This document shows positions 17,022 through 24,889 of a DNA stretch of 64,000 bases, in pieces. Each line of letters begins with the position of its first letter. Within the stretch, counting starts at the first letter, position 1. Below the pieces are notes generated by a model. That model had not been told where the DNA came from, did not search any database, and saw nothing but the letters and a program-made list of their open reading frames with translations. The stretch comes from Ferrovibrio terrae_A (GTDB lineage Bacteria > Pseudomonadota > Alphaproteobacteria > Ferrovibrionales > Ferrovibrionaceae): positions 81,696-145,695 of the forward strand of contig NZ_CALSAN010000011.1 in the NCBI RefSeq assembly GCF_943372915.1. The letters run 5' to 3'. The translations under genes were made by a program, and so were the position numbers.

Positions 17022-18101
17022 ATGACCACGCTTGAGGAGCGCCAGGCGCGTCGCGCGCTGCTGGCCAAAGTCGCGAAAGAACGCATCCTGGTGCTGGATG
17101 GTGCCATGGGTACCATGTTGCAGCGTCGCAAACTGACCGAGGCCGATTATCGCGGCGACCGTTTCAAGGGCGCCAACAGCGACCTCAAGGGCAATCACGA
17201 TGTCCTGAACCTGACGCGGCCCGATGTGATCCTTGCCGTGTACAAGGAATATCTCGATGCCGACGCGGACATCATCGAGACCAACACCTTCAGCGGCACC
17301 TGGATCAGCCAGGCCGACTACCATCTTGAGTCCGCCGTGCATGACATCAATCGCGAGGGCGCCCGGTTGGCGCGGCTGGCGGCGGATGAATACACCGCCA
17401 AGGATCCGTCCAAGCCGCGCTTTGTCGCCGGCGCCATGGGGCCCACCAACCGCACGGCCTCGCTGTCGCCTGATGTGAACCGCCCGGATTTCCGCAACAT
17501 CACCTTTGATGAACTGAAGGATGCCTATAAGGAACAGGCGCGCGGCCTGATCGAGGGCGGCGCCGACCTGCTGCTGATCGAGACGGTGTTCGATACGCTG
17601 AATGCCAAGGCCGCTGCCTTCGGTGTCTACGAGCTGTTCGATGAACTGGGCGAGGAATGGCCCATCATGATCTCGGGCACCATTACCGATCTCTCCGGTC
17701 GCACGCTGTCGGGGCAGACCACCGAGGCTTTCTGGAACAGCCTGCGTCACACCAAGCCGTTTTCGGTCGGCCTCAATTGCGCCTTCGGCGCCGAGCAGAT
17801 GCGCGCCTATATCGCTGAGCTGAGCCGCGTCGCCGATGTGCCGGTCAGTGCCTATCCCAATGCCGGCCTGCCCAACCAGTTTGGCGAATATGATGAAGCG
17901 CCACATACCACCGCCGCGCATCTGCGCGAATGGGCGCAATCGGGCCTCGTGAATATCGTCGGCGGCTGCTGCGGTACCACGCCGGAACATATCAAGGCGA
18001 TTGCCGACAGTGTGAAGGGCATCAAGCCGCGTCGCATCCCGACCATTCCGCCGCAGCTGCGCCTGAGCGGCCTCGAGCCTTTTGCCGTGCCCGCCGCATG
18101 A
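17022..18101 (+). CDS. metH: Methionine synthase, homocysteine-binding subunit (split MetH, N-terminal part)
   Basis: A 359-residue protein equal to the N-terminal homocysteine-binding barrel of cobalamin-dependent methionine synthase. It has LDGAMGTMLQ, the zinc-ligand cysteine in VGLNCAFGAEQM and the paired cysteines in VGGCCGTTPEHI. It ends with RLSGLEPF, which is the linker to the folate domain in full-length MetH. The ATG at 17022 is 8 bases from AAGGAG; the ATG at 17016 is too close to it. The next gene supplies the remaining domains from a different frame, so this is a clean domain split. Confidence 0.95.
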   Translation: MTTLEERQARRALLAKVAKERILVLDGAMGTMLQRRKLTEADYRGDRFKGANSDLKGNHDVLNLTRPDVILAVYKEYLDADADIIETNTFSGTWISQADYHLESAVHDINREGARLARLAADEYTAKDPSKPRFVAGAMGPTNRTASLSPDVNRPDFRNITFDELKDAYKEQARGLIEGGADLLLIETVFDTLNAKAAAFGVYELFDELGEEWPIMISGTITDLSGRTLSGQTTEAFWNSLRHTKPFSVGLNCAFGAEQMRAYIAELSRVADVPVSAYPNAGLPNQFGEYDEAPHTTAAHLREWAQSGLVNIVGGCCGTTPEHIKAIADSVKGIKPRRIPTIPPQLRLSGLEPFAVPAA

Positions 18102-18118
18102 CCAGGAAAGAGTCTGAC

Positions 18119-20812
18119 ATGTCCGATCTGAAGGAACGCGGCTTCAACGGCCCGGTCTTCATCAACATCGGCGAGCGTACCAACGTCACCGGTTCGGCCA
18201 AGTTCCGCAAGCTGATCCTGAATGGCGATTTCGACGCCGCGCTCGCGGTTGCGCGCCAGCAGGTGGAGAGTGGCGCCCAGATCATCGACGTCAACATGGA
18301 CGAGGGCATGCTCGACTCCAAGGCGGCGATGGTGAAGTACCTTAACCTGATCGCGTCCGAGCCCGACATCTCCCGTGTGCCGATCATGATCGACAGCTCG
18401 AAATGGGAGATCATCGAGGCCGGCCTGAAATGCGTGCAGGGCAAGGCGATCGTCAATTCGATCAGCATGAAAGAAGGCGAGGAAGCTTTCCTTGCTCAGG
18501 CCCGCAAGGTGCGCCGCTATGGCGCCGCCGTCGTGGTGATGGCATTTGACGAGCAAGGCCAGGCCGATACCGCAGACCGCAAATACGAAATCTGCGCCCG
18601 CGCCTACAAACTGCTGACCGAGAAAGTCGGTTTCCCGCCGGAAGACATCATTTTCGACCCGAATATCTTCGCGGTCGCCACCGGTATTGAGGAACACAAC
18701 AATTATGCGGTCGAATTCTTTGAGGGTGCAAAACGCATCCGCGAGAACCTGCCGCACTGCCATATCTCGGGCGGTGTTTCCAATGTCTCGTTCTCCTTCC
18801 GCGGCAACGAGCAGGTCCGCGAGGCGATGCATGCCGTGTTCCTATATTACGGCATGCAGAACGGCATGGACATGGGCATCGTCAATGCCGGCCAGCTGCC
18901 GGTCTATGAGGATATCCCGCTCGAACTGCGCGAGCGCGTGGAAGACGTGCTTCTCAACCGCCGCCCCGATGCCACCGAGCGTATGCTGGAAATCGCCGAG
19001 CGCTTCAAGGGCGGCGCGCGGTCGCAGGAAATCGACATGTCCTGGCGCGAAAAGGATGTGCGCGCCCGCCTGACGCATGCCCTGGTGCACGGTATTTCCG
19101 ATTTCATCGATCAGGATACCGAAGAGGCGCGCCACATCGTTGCCAGGCCGCTCGAGGTTATCGAAGGCCCGCTGATGGACGGCATGAATGTGGTGGGCGA
19201 CCTGTTCGGTTCCGGCAAGATGTTCCTGCCGCAGGTGGTGAAATCCGCCCGCGTGATGAAAAAGGCGGTGGCCTATCTGCTGCCCTTCATCGAAGCCGAG
19301 AAAAATGCCGGCCCGGCCAAGACCAATGGCAAGGTGCTGATGGCCACCGTGAAGGGCGATGTGCACGATATCGGCAAGAACATCGTCGGCGTCGTGCTCC
19401 AGTGCAACAATTACGAGGTGATCGATCTCGGCGTCATGGTGTCCTGTGCCCGCATCCTGGATGAAGCCAAGAAGCAGAAGGTTGATATCATCGGCCTCAG
19501 CGGCCTGATCACGCCCAGCCTGGATGAGATGTGCTATGTCGCCAGCGAAATGCAGCGCGAAGGCCTGAACCTGCCGCTGCTGATCGGCGGCGCCACCACA
19601 TCCAAGGTGCATACGGCCGTCAAGATCGCACCGAACTACCAGGGCCCGGTGGTCTATGTCACCGATGCCTCGCGCGCGGTCGGCGTCGCCGGCCGGCTGG
19701 TCTCGGCCAACGACCGCCCGGTTTATACCGACGAGATCGCAAACGAATACCGGAAGATTCGCGACATCCATGCCCGTGAGCGCAATACCGGCCCGCGCCA
19801 GAGCATTGAGGATGCGCGCCGCAACAAGACAAAGATCGACTGGAACGGCTATGCGCCGCCGCGCCCGGGGTTCCTGGGCCTGAAGGTGTTTGAGGATTAC
19901 CCGATATCGGAGCTGGTCGAGCGCATCGACTGGACGCCTTTCTTTTCTTCGTGGGAGCTGCGCGGCAAGTATCCCGATATCCTGAAAGATCCCGTGGTGG
20001 GCGAGGCGGCCAGCAACCTGTTCAAGGATGCCCAGGCGATGCTCAAGCGCATCGTCGCGGAAAAGCCGATCCGGGCCTCTGCGGTGATCGGCTTCTGGCC
20101 GGCCGCGCAGATCGATGACGATGATATCGCGCTCTATGCCGATGAGACGCAGGGCGAGGAAGTGGCGCGGCTGCATATGCTGCGCCAGCAGATGAAGCGC
20201 GACCGCGACCGCGCCAATATCTCGCTGGCCGATTTCGTCGCACCGAAAGATACCGGCCTGGCCGATTATGTCGGCGCCTTTGCCGTTACCACCGGCATCG
20301 GACTGGACGACTGGATCAAGCGCGAGTTCACGGCAAAACAGGATGACTATTCCGGCATCCTGGCCCAGGCGCTGGCCGACCGCCTGGCCGAAGCCTTTGC
20401 CGAGCGCATGCATGAGCGCGTGCGCAAGGAATTCTGGGGTTATGCGGCAGATGAAACGCTGGGTAACGACGCGCTGATCGCCGAAGAGTATCGCGGCATC
20501 CGGCCGGCACCGGGCTATCCGGCCTGTCCCGACCATACCGAGAAGGCGACGCTGTTCCGCCTGCTTGATGCCACTGCGAAGGCCGGCATCACGCTGACCG
20601 AGAGTTTTGCCATGTGGCCCTCGGCCGCGGTCAGCGGCTGGTATTTCAGCCACCCGCAGGCGGAGTATTTCGGCATTGGCCGTATCGAGCGTGACCAGGT
20701 CGCCGATTACGCCAAACGCAAGGACATGGACCTCGCCACCATGGAACGCTGGCTGGCGCCGAATCTGGCCTATGATCCGGCGCGCGAGAATGCTGCCGAG
20801 GCCGCCGAGTGA
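18119..20812 (+). CDS. metH: Methionine synthase, folate/cobalamin/activation subunit (split MetH, C-terminal part)
   Basis: An 897-residue protein with the other MetH modules in order. The pterin (methyl-THF) barrel comes first (NIGERTNVTGSAKFRKLI, about 13-290). The cobalamin cap and Rossmann domain follow (about 300-530), with DVHDIG at 414-419 and its cobalt-ligating His416. The SAM-dependent reactivation domain completes the protein (about 570-890), with RPAPGYPACPDHTEK and the ESFAMWPSAAVSGWYFSHP segment. It transfers methyl from 5-methyl-THF through cobalamin to homocysteine bound by the partner subunit. The start at 18119 has AGGAAAG upstream; an ATG at 18098 overlaps the previous stop but lacks one. 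Confidence 0.95.
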   Translation: MSDLKERGFNGPVFINIGERTNVTGSAKFRKLILNGDFDAALAVARQQVESGAQIIDVNMDEGMLDSKAAMVKYLNLIASEPDISRVPIMIDSSKWEIIEAGLKCVQGKAIVNSISMKEGEEAFLAQARKVRRYGAAVVVMAFDEQGQADTADRKYEICARAYKLLTEKVGFPPEDIIFDPNIFAVATGIEEHNNYAVEFFEGAKRIRENLPHCHISGGVSNVSFSFRGNEQVREAMHAVFLYYGMQNGMDMGIVNAGQLPVYEDIPLELRERVEDVLLNRRPDATERMLEIAERFKGGARSQEIDMSWREKDVRARLTHALVHGISDFIDQDTEEARHIVARPLEVIEGPLMDGMNVVGDLFGSGKMFLPQVVKSARVMKKAVAYLLPFIEAEKNAGPAKTNGKVLMATVKGDVHDIGKNIVGVVLQCNNYEVIDLGVMVSCARILDEAKKQKVDIIGLSGLITPSLDEMCYVASEMQREGLNLPLLIGGATTSKVHTAVKIAPNYQGPVVYVTDASRAVGVAGRLVSANDRPVYTDEIANEYRKIRDIHARERNTGPRQSIEDARRNKTKIDWNGYAPPRPGFLGLKVFEDYPISELVERIDWTPFFSSWELRGKYPDILKDPVVGEAASNLFKDAQAMLKRIVAEKPIRASAVIGFWPAAQIDDDDIALYADETQGEEVARLHMLRQQMKRDRDRANISLADFVAPKDTGLADYVGAFAVTTGIGLDDWIKREFTAKQDDYSGILAQALADRLAEAFAERMHERVRKEFWGYAADETLGNDALIAEEYRGIRPAPGYPACPDHTEKATLFRLLDATAKAGITLTESFAMWPSAAVSGWYFSHPQAEYFGIGRIERDQVADYAKRKDMDLATMERWLAPNLAYDPARENAAEAAE

Positions 20813-21267
20813 GCCTGCAGTTCAGACGGGCCACCGCGGCCGACCTGCCCGAGATCGTGCGCCTGCTGGCTGACGACCATCTGGGCGGCGGCCGTGAGCG
20901 GTATACCGATCCGCTGCCGCCCGAATATGGCATCGCCTTTGCCGGCCTGCAGCGCATCGGCGCCGAGGTGATCCTGGCGCTGAATGAAGCCGGTGCCGTC
21001 ATCGGTTGCTTGCAGTTGCTGGTGCTGCCTGGTCTTGGCAGCCTGGGCAAGCAGCGCGCCCAGATCGAAGCCGTGCGCATCGAGAGCAGTCTGCGCGGCA
21101 AGGGCCTGGGTTCGGAGCTGATCCGCCACGCTGTCGCACGGGCAAAAGAGAAGGGCTGCAAGGTGGTGCAGTTGACCTCCGACAACAGCCGGCAGGGCGC
21201 GCACCGTCTCTACGAGCGGCTGGGTTTCAAGGCCAGTCATGTCGGCATGAAGCTGTATCTGGAGTGA
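20809..21267 (+). CDS. GNAT-family N-acetyltransferase
   Basis: A 152-residue single-domain GNAT enzyme. The acetyl-CoA-binding motif is visible as IEAVRIESSLRGKGLGSELIRHAVARAKEKGC (R-x-x-G-x-G/A form), followed by VVQLTSDNSRQGAHRLYERLGFKASHVGMKLYL. The GTG start overlaps the stop of the large metH gene (GTGA), with GAGG 8 bases upstream, so it is probably cotranslated. The substrate is unknown. Its position suggests, without proving, co-regulation with the methionine operon. Confidence 0.85.
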   Translation: MSLQFRRATAADLPEIVRLLADDHLGGGRERYTDPLPPEYGIAFAGLQRIGAEVILALNEAGAVIGCLQLLVLPGLGSLGKQRAQIEAVRIESSLRGKGLGSELIRHAVARAKEKGCKVVQLTSDNSRQGAHRLYERLGFKASHVGMKLYLE

Positions 21268-21272
21268 GGGGC

Positions 21273-21923
21273 GTGACGTATACCCGCAGCACACCCAGCC
21301 CGCGCTACACCCAGCTTGTCGATTTCTACAAGCAGATGCATGACGCCGGCACCGGCAAGCTCCAGTCCAGCGAGACCTTTGATGGCGCCAGCCTGGCGCC
21401 GCATATCGCCCGCATCCGCATGGTCATCCAGGAGTTCCGCTCCAAAACGCTGCTGGACTATGGCTCGGGCAAGGGCAGCTATTACCAGAAAAAGTCCTTT
21501 CCGGTTGCGGGCAGCAAGAAGCTGGGCTCCCTGCAGCAATACTGGGGCCTGCAGCACCTGCATCTCTATGATCCTGGCTATCCGCCGCTGGCGACCCTGC
21601 CGGATGAAGTGTTCGATGGCGTGATCTGCACCGATGTGATGGAGCATATCCCGGAAGAGGATATGGACTGGGTGGTGGATGAACTGCTCGGCTATGGCCG
21701 CCACTTCGTCTATGCCTGTATCGCGCTATACCCGGCGGAAAAGACCTTCCCCGATGGCAGCAATGTGCATGTCACCCTGAAGGATCCGAAATGGTGGGTC
21801 GAATGCTGGGAGCGGCGGCGCCAGGCGATGCTGGCGCGCGACGGCAAGGCGCCACATTATTACCTGATCTTCTTTGCCAGCGCCGGGGATGGCAATCCAC
21901 TCGCGCTGACCTCGAAACGCTGA
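21273..21923 (+). CDS. Class I SAM-dependent methyltransferase-like protein
   Basis: A 216-residue protein with a degenerate methyltransferase core: TLLDYGSGKGSYYQKK (motif I), LHLYDPGYPPL in place of the acidic loop, and FDGVICTDVMEHIPEEDMDWVVDEL. An insertion (about 70-90) follows motif I. The GTG at 21273 is chosen for GGAG 8 bases upstream. It starts 5 bases after the GNAT gene, so it is likely the last gene of the methionine operon. Similar proteins are often found as orphan methyltransferases; the substrate is unknown. Confidence 0.75.
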   Translation: MTYTRSTPSPRYTQLVDFYKQMHDAGTGKLQSSETFDGASLAPHIARIRMVIQEFRSKTLLDYGSGKGSYYQKKSFPVAGSKKLGSLQQYWGLQHLHLYDPGYPPLATLPDEVFDGVICTDVMEHIPEEDMDWVVDELLGYGRHFVYACIALYPAEKTFPDGSNVHVTLKDPKWWVECWERRRQAMLARDGKAPHYYLIFFASAGDGNPLALTSKR

Positions 21924-21929
21924 ACGGCT

Positions 21930-22685
21930 TCAGCGGCCGCCAGCGACATCCAGCAGGGCGCCATTGACGTAGCTGCTGGCATCATCCAGCAGCCAGATGA
22001 TCGCTTCGGCCACTTCTTCTGCTGTACCGGCCCGACCCAGCGGTGCGGTCTTGCCCAGGCGCTCGGCGCGGTCCGGCTCGCCGGCACTGGCATGGATGTC
22101 GGTCTCGATGATGCCCGGCCGCACGGCATTCACACGGATGCCTTCCGGGCCGAGTTCCTTTGACAGGCCGAGTGTCAGCGTATCGATGGCACCTTTCGAG
22201 GTGGCGTAATCGACAAACAGGTTCGGCGAGCCCAGCCGCGCCGCCACCGATGACAGGTTGACGATACCGCCACCCTTGCCGCCACGCCGAGTCGACAGGC
22301 GCCGCGCCGCTTCGCGGGCGCAGAGCACGCTGCCGAGGATGTTGGTGTCGAACAGGCGCTTCAGACGTTCCAGCGGCATGTCAGCCAGATCGGCGGTCGG
22401 CGCCACCACGCCGGCATTGTTGACCAGGCCATCCAGTTTGCCGAAGGCCTTCTCGGTGGCGTCGAACATGGCGATCACGTCGGCCTCGATGGCGACATCG
22501 CCTTTGATGGCAATGGCGCGCCCGCCGGCTTTGTGCACGGCCTGCACGGTCTCCTGCGCCGCCTTTTCATTGCCGGCATAGTTCACGCCGACCGACCAGC
22601 CGCGCTGGCCGGCCAGGATCGAGACGGCGCGACCGATGCCGCGACTGCCGCCGGTGACCAGGATCGTCTTTGCTGTGCTCACCAT
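21930..22685 (-). CDS. SDR-family oxidoreductase
   Basis: A 251-residue classical short-chain dehydrogenase. The cofactor motif is VTGGSRGIGRAV, NNAG is present, the catalytic Ser lies in VNLSSVAARLG and the YxxxK pair in DYATSKGAID. The C-terminal VNAVRPGIIETDIHAS and the LDVAGGR ending are typical of 3-oxoacyl-ACP reductase/glucose-dehydrogenase-like SDRs. NADP preference is suggested by the basic residue after GGS. It overlaps the upstream SDR gene by 7 bases, so the two are cotranscribed. The substrate cannot be inferred. Confidence 0.88.
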   Translation of the reverse strand: MVSTAKTILVTGGSRGIGRAVSILAGQRGWSVGVNYAGNEKAAQETVQAVHKAGGRAIAIKGDVAIEADVIAMFDATEKAFGKLDGLVNNAGVVAPTADLADMPLERLKRLFDTNILGSVLCAREAARRLSTRRGGKGGGIVNLSSVAARLGSPNLFVDYATSKGAIDTLTLGLSKELGPEGIRVNAVRPGIIETDIHASAGEPDRAERLGKTAPLGRAGTAEEVAEAIIWLLDDASSYVNGALLDVAGGR

Positions 22686-23359
22686 GGGATCTCGCTGCCG
22701 TCATAGTTGAAGAATTTTCCTGTGTCTTTCAGCGTCAGGCCGTCGATCACCTTTTTCAGCCCGGCACCGCTGGTGGCCACATCGATATCGGCGCCGGCAC
22801 CGCCCATATCGGTCTTCACCCAGCCGGGATGCAGGGTGATGCAGCTGATGCTGCTGGATTTCAGGTCGAGCGCCAGATTGTGCATGCCGGCATTGATCGC
22901 GGCTTTCGAGGCGCGATAGGCATAGGCGCCGCCACCGCCGGCGGCAATCGATCCCATGCGGCTGGAGATGGTGGCGATCTTGGCCCCACCTTTCGCAGCT
23001 TTCAGATGCGGCAGGAAAGCGAGTGCCAGTTTCATCGGCGCCACGCTGTTGACCTGCAGCACCTGCAGGTAGGTGTTGAAATCACTCACCGTCAGCGCGC
23101 CGTCGCGATGGCCATAGATGCCGGCATTGTTCAGCAGCAGGTCGATGGCTGTGCCCTGGTATTTCTGCGCCAGCGCATCCACGGCCGCATAGTCGGTCAC
23201 TTCCAGCGCCTCGATGCTGACGCCCCGCACATCCTTCAGCGCCTTGGCGCTTTGCGGTTCGCGACAGGTGGCGATGATGGTCCAGCCGTCGGCAGCATAA
23301 CGCTTGGTCAGTTCCAGGCCGATGCCGCGATTGGCGCCGGTGATCAGCAGGGTAGGCAT
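22679..23359 (-). CDS. SDR-family oxidoreductase (second of a pair)
   Basis: A 226-residue SDR of the short C-factor/sniffer-like type. It has LLITGANRGIGLEL, LLNNAGIYG, the Ser in ATISSRMGSI, and Tyr/Lys in YAYRASKAAINAG, followed by HPGWVKTDMGG. Many relatives are annotated only as SDR oxidoreductases. It lies 10 bases downstream of the BASS permease gene and overlaps the next SDR. The three minus-strand genes therefore look like one operon whose pathway is unknown. Confidence 0.86.
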   Translation of the reverse strand: MPTLLITGANRGIGLELTKRYAADGWTIIATCREPQSAKALKDVRGVSIEALEVTDYAAVDALAQKYQGTAIDLLLNNAGIYGHRDGALTVSDFNTYLQVLQVNSVAPMKLALAFLPHLKAAKGGAKIATISSRMGSIAAGGGGAYAYRASKAAINAGMHNLALDLKSSSISCITLHPGWVKTDMGGAGADIDVATSGAGLKKVIDGLTLKDTGKFFNYDGSEIPW

Positions 23360-23369
23360 GCTTTGCTCC

Positions 23370-24326
23370 TTAAGCGGGACGCGCCGCGATGCGGCGATAC
23401 AGCGGTCGCAGCAACCCGGGCAGCATATACATCGGCAGCTGGCCCATGGCGAAAAACACCACCATGTCGAAGACGGCGCGGTCGGCCAGTGACACCATCA
23501 CCAGGCCCATGTTGCAGTTGCCGGTCAGGATGCCGAGCGTCAGTGCCGCAGCCTGTCCGAAGCGGAAGACAAAGCGGCCGACGGCATAGCCGAGCGCCTG
23601 CAGGGCCAGGTTGGCGATGAAGGCCGAGGCTGTCGCGAGCAGCACATAACCCGGCTGCGCCATCAGCTTGACGGCGACGCCGTCCATGATGGCGATGGCA
23701 AACAGCACCAGCGCCAGCACCGAACTGCCGTCCATCAGCCGTTGGTTCTTCTTCAGCCAGCCCGGCGGCAGCTTCCAATGCGCCAGCAGGGCGGCAGCAA
23801 AGGCGAAGCCGACCATCAGCGCCAGCCGCCCCATGAATTCGGCCAGCGACATCTGCACTTCAATGTCGAGCAGCAGCAGCGCCAGCGGCGGCAGCGTGAA
23901 GGGCACCAGCGCGGTGGCGATCACCATGACGATGACGGCCAGTGCCGCATCCAGCCCGAGGATGAGCGCAAAGGCCACTGTTGCCGTCACCGGCGGGGCG
24001 GCCGACATCAGCACGATGGCTTCCATCAGCGGCCGTGGCAGGCCGAGCGGCGTCAGCACGGCAAACATCAGCAGCGGACAGACCAGCAGCAGAAAGATGA
24101 TGATCGGCACGAACAGCAACGGTCGTCGCGCATAGGCCTGGAAGGCGCTCCAGTCGAGCCGCATCAGCGACAGCGACAGCGGCAGCAGCAGGAAGACCAC
24201 CAGGCCCGGCCGCAGCAGACTGGCCAGCGGCGGGATGGCGAGGCCGACCAGCACGCCGCCAAACAGGAATTTGGTGGCATGGCGGCCCATGTAATCCAGC
24301 GGCCACCAGAGCAGGGTGCGGATCAT
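23370..24326 (-). CDS. BASS/ACR3-superfamily sodium-coupled permease
   Basis: A 318-residue membrane protein with about ten hydrophobic helices, resembling bile-acid:sodium symporter family permeases. Diagnostic stretches are the unwound-helix segments MSAAPPVTATVAFALILGLD and LGILTGNCNMGLVMVSL. The ligand is unknown; arsenite-type (ACR3) function is less likely because the typical ACR3 cysteine motif is not evident. The ATG at 24326 has GGAAG 8 bases upstream. The longer ATG at 24350 would place the start 5 bases from the parS palindrome with no ribosome-binding site. Confidence 0.75.
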   Translation of the reverse strand: MIRTLLWWPLDYMGRHATKFLFGGVLVGLAIPPLASLLRPGLVVFLLLPLSLSLMRLDWSAFQAYARRPLLFVPIIIFLLLVCPLLMFAVLTPLGLPRPLMEAIVLMSAAPPVTATVAFALILGLDAALAVIVMVIATALVPFTLPPLALLLLDIEVQMSLAEFMGRLALMVGFAFAAALLAHWKLPPGWLKKNQRLMDGSSVLALVLFAIAIMDGVAVKLMAQPGYVLLATASAFIANLALQALGYAVGRFVFRFGQAAALTLGILTGNCNMGLVMVSLADRAVFDMVVFFAMGQLPMYMLPGLLRPLYRRIAARPA

Positions 24327-24355
24327 GGGCGGCGCTTCCGGATAGGGCATGGGGG

Positions 24356-24371
24356 TGTTTCACGTGAAACA
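24356..24371. other. parS centromere-like site (ParB binding)
   Basis: TGTTTCACGTGAAACA is a perfect 16-bp palindrome identical to the chromosomal parS consensus bound by ParB/Spo0J. It is intergenic, between the BASS permease and the divergent arsR gene. It implies the window lies in the origin-proximal part of the main chromosome. No second copy was seen in the window. Confidence 0.9.
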
Positions 24372-24491
24372 TACCCGGAACAGACTGTCAGGCGAGGCAT
24401 ACGGATCATCACGAAACGGCTGTGGATTTATCGTTATATCCGAGCAGCATAGACCCCGGAGGCGGGGCAGGCGAGGGCGGAATTGTACTGC

Positions 24492-24535
24492 TTGACACTT
24501 AACTCTTAAACATTTAAATAGATATTGAAATGTTT
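24492..24535 (+). promoter_or_regulatory. Promoter and ArsR-type operator of the arsR-CDF pair
   Basis: TTGACA (24492-24497), a 17-base spacer and TAAATA (24515-24520) form a good sigma-70 promoter. An inverted repeat, AAACATTT (24508-24515) and AAATGTTT (24528-24535), overlaps the -10 and the ATG itself. It is the expected self-repression site for the metal sensor. Transcription would begin about 3 bases before the ATG. Confidence 0.75.
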
Positions 24536-24877
24536 GATATTAGCCATATCGAAGATGCCGAGGTGATTCAGCTGGCCGACATGTTCCGGCTGCTGGGCGA
24601 TCCCTCGCGTCTGCGTCTGGTGGTGGCGCTCTGCGCCGGGCCGAGCCCCGCCACCGCCGCCGCCGAAGCCGCCGGCCTGTCGCCGCAGCTCGCCAGCCAT
24701 CATCTGCGATTGCTGAAGGCGGCGCGGCTGGTGCGCGGCATCCGGCGTGGCCGGCAGATCTATTACGATCTCGCCGACGACCATGTGCGCCACATGCTGG
24801 CTGACATGGCCGATCACGTTGCCGAGCCGCACAAGGATGAGGCGGCGCTCGACGATGCTCTCGAACCCACAGTCTGA
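24530..24877 (+). CDS. ArsR/SmtB-family metal sensor, CzrA-like
   Basis: A 115-residue winged-helix repressor (MFRLLGDPSRLRLVVALC, SPQLASHHLRLLKAARLVRGIRRGRQIYY). No N-terminal cysteine box is present. The last helix, ADDHVRHMLADMADHVAEPH, keeps the D-x-H then +11 His spacing of the alpha5 zinc site of CzrA-type sensors, with Glu where CzrA has the second His and a further His two residues on. That predicts Zn or Co sensing at the dimer interface. There is no ribosome-binding site, and the promoter places the transcript start about 3 bases before the ATG, so it is probably leaderless. It is followed 12 bases later by a CDF exporter gene, the presumed target. Confidence 0.88.
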   Translation: MFDISHIEDAEVIQLADMFRLLGDPSRLRLVVALCAGPSPATAAAEAAGLSPQLASHHLRLLKAARLVRGIRRGRQIYYDLADDHVRHMLADMADHVAEPHKDEAALDDALEPTV

Positions 24878-24889
24878 TCAGGTGTAGCC

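Noticed and set aside
18098..18119. Possible frameshift joining the two metH genes into one
   Set aside because: The break falls exactly in the natural domain linker, the second gene has its own ribosome-binding site, and split metH is known in related bacteria.
18842..20653. A 603-codon open frame antisense to the large metH gene
   Set aside because: It mirrors a strongly conserved gene in GC-rich DNA, has His/Asp/Ala-rich composition typical of antisense shadows, and shows no family motif.
24350..24371. Longer start of the BASS permease at the ATG beside parS
   Set aside because: No ribosome-binding site is possible because the parS palindrome fills that position; the ATG at 24326 has GGAAG at good spacing.
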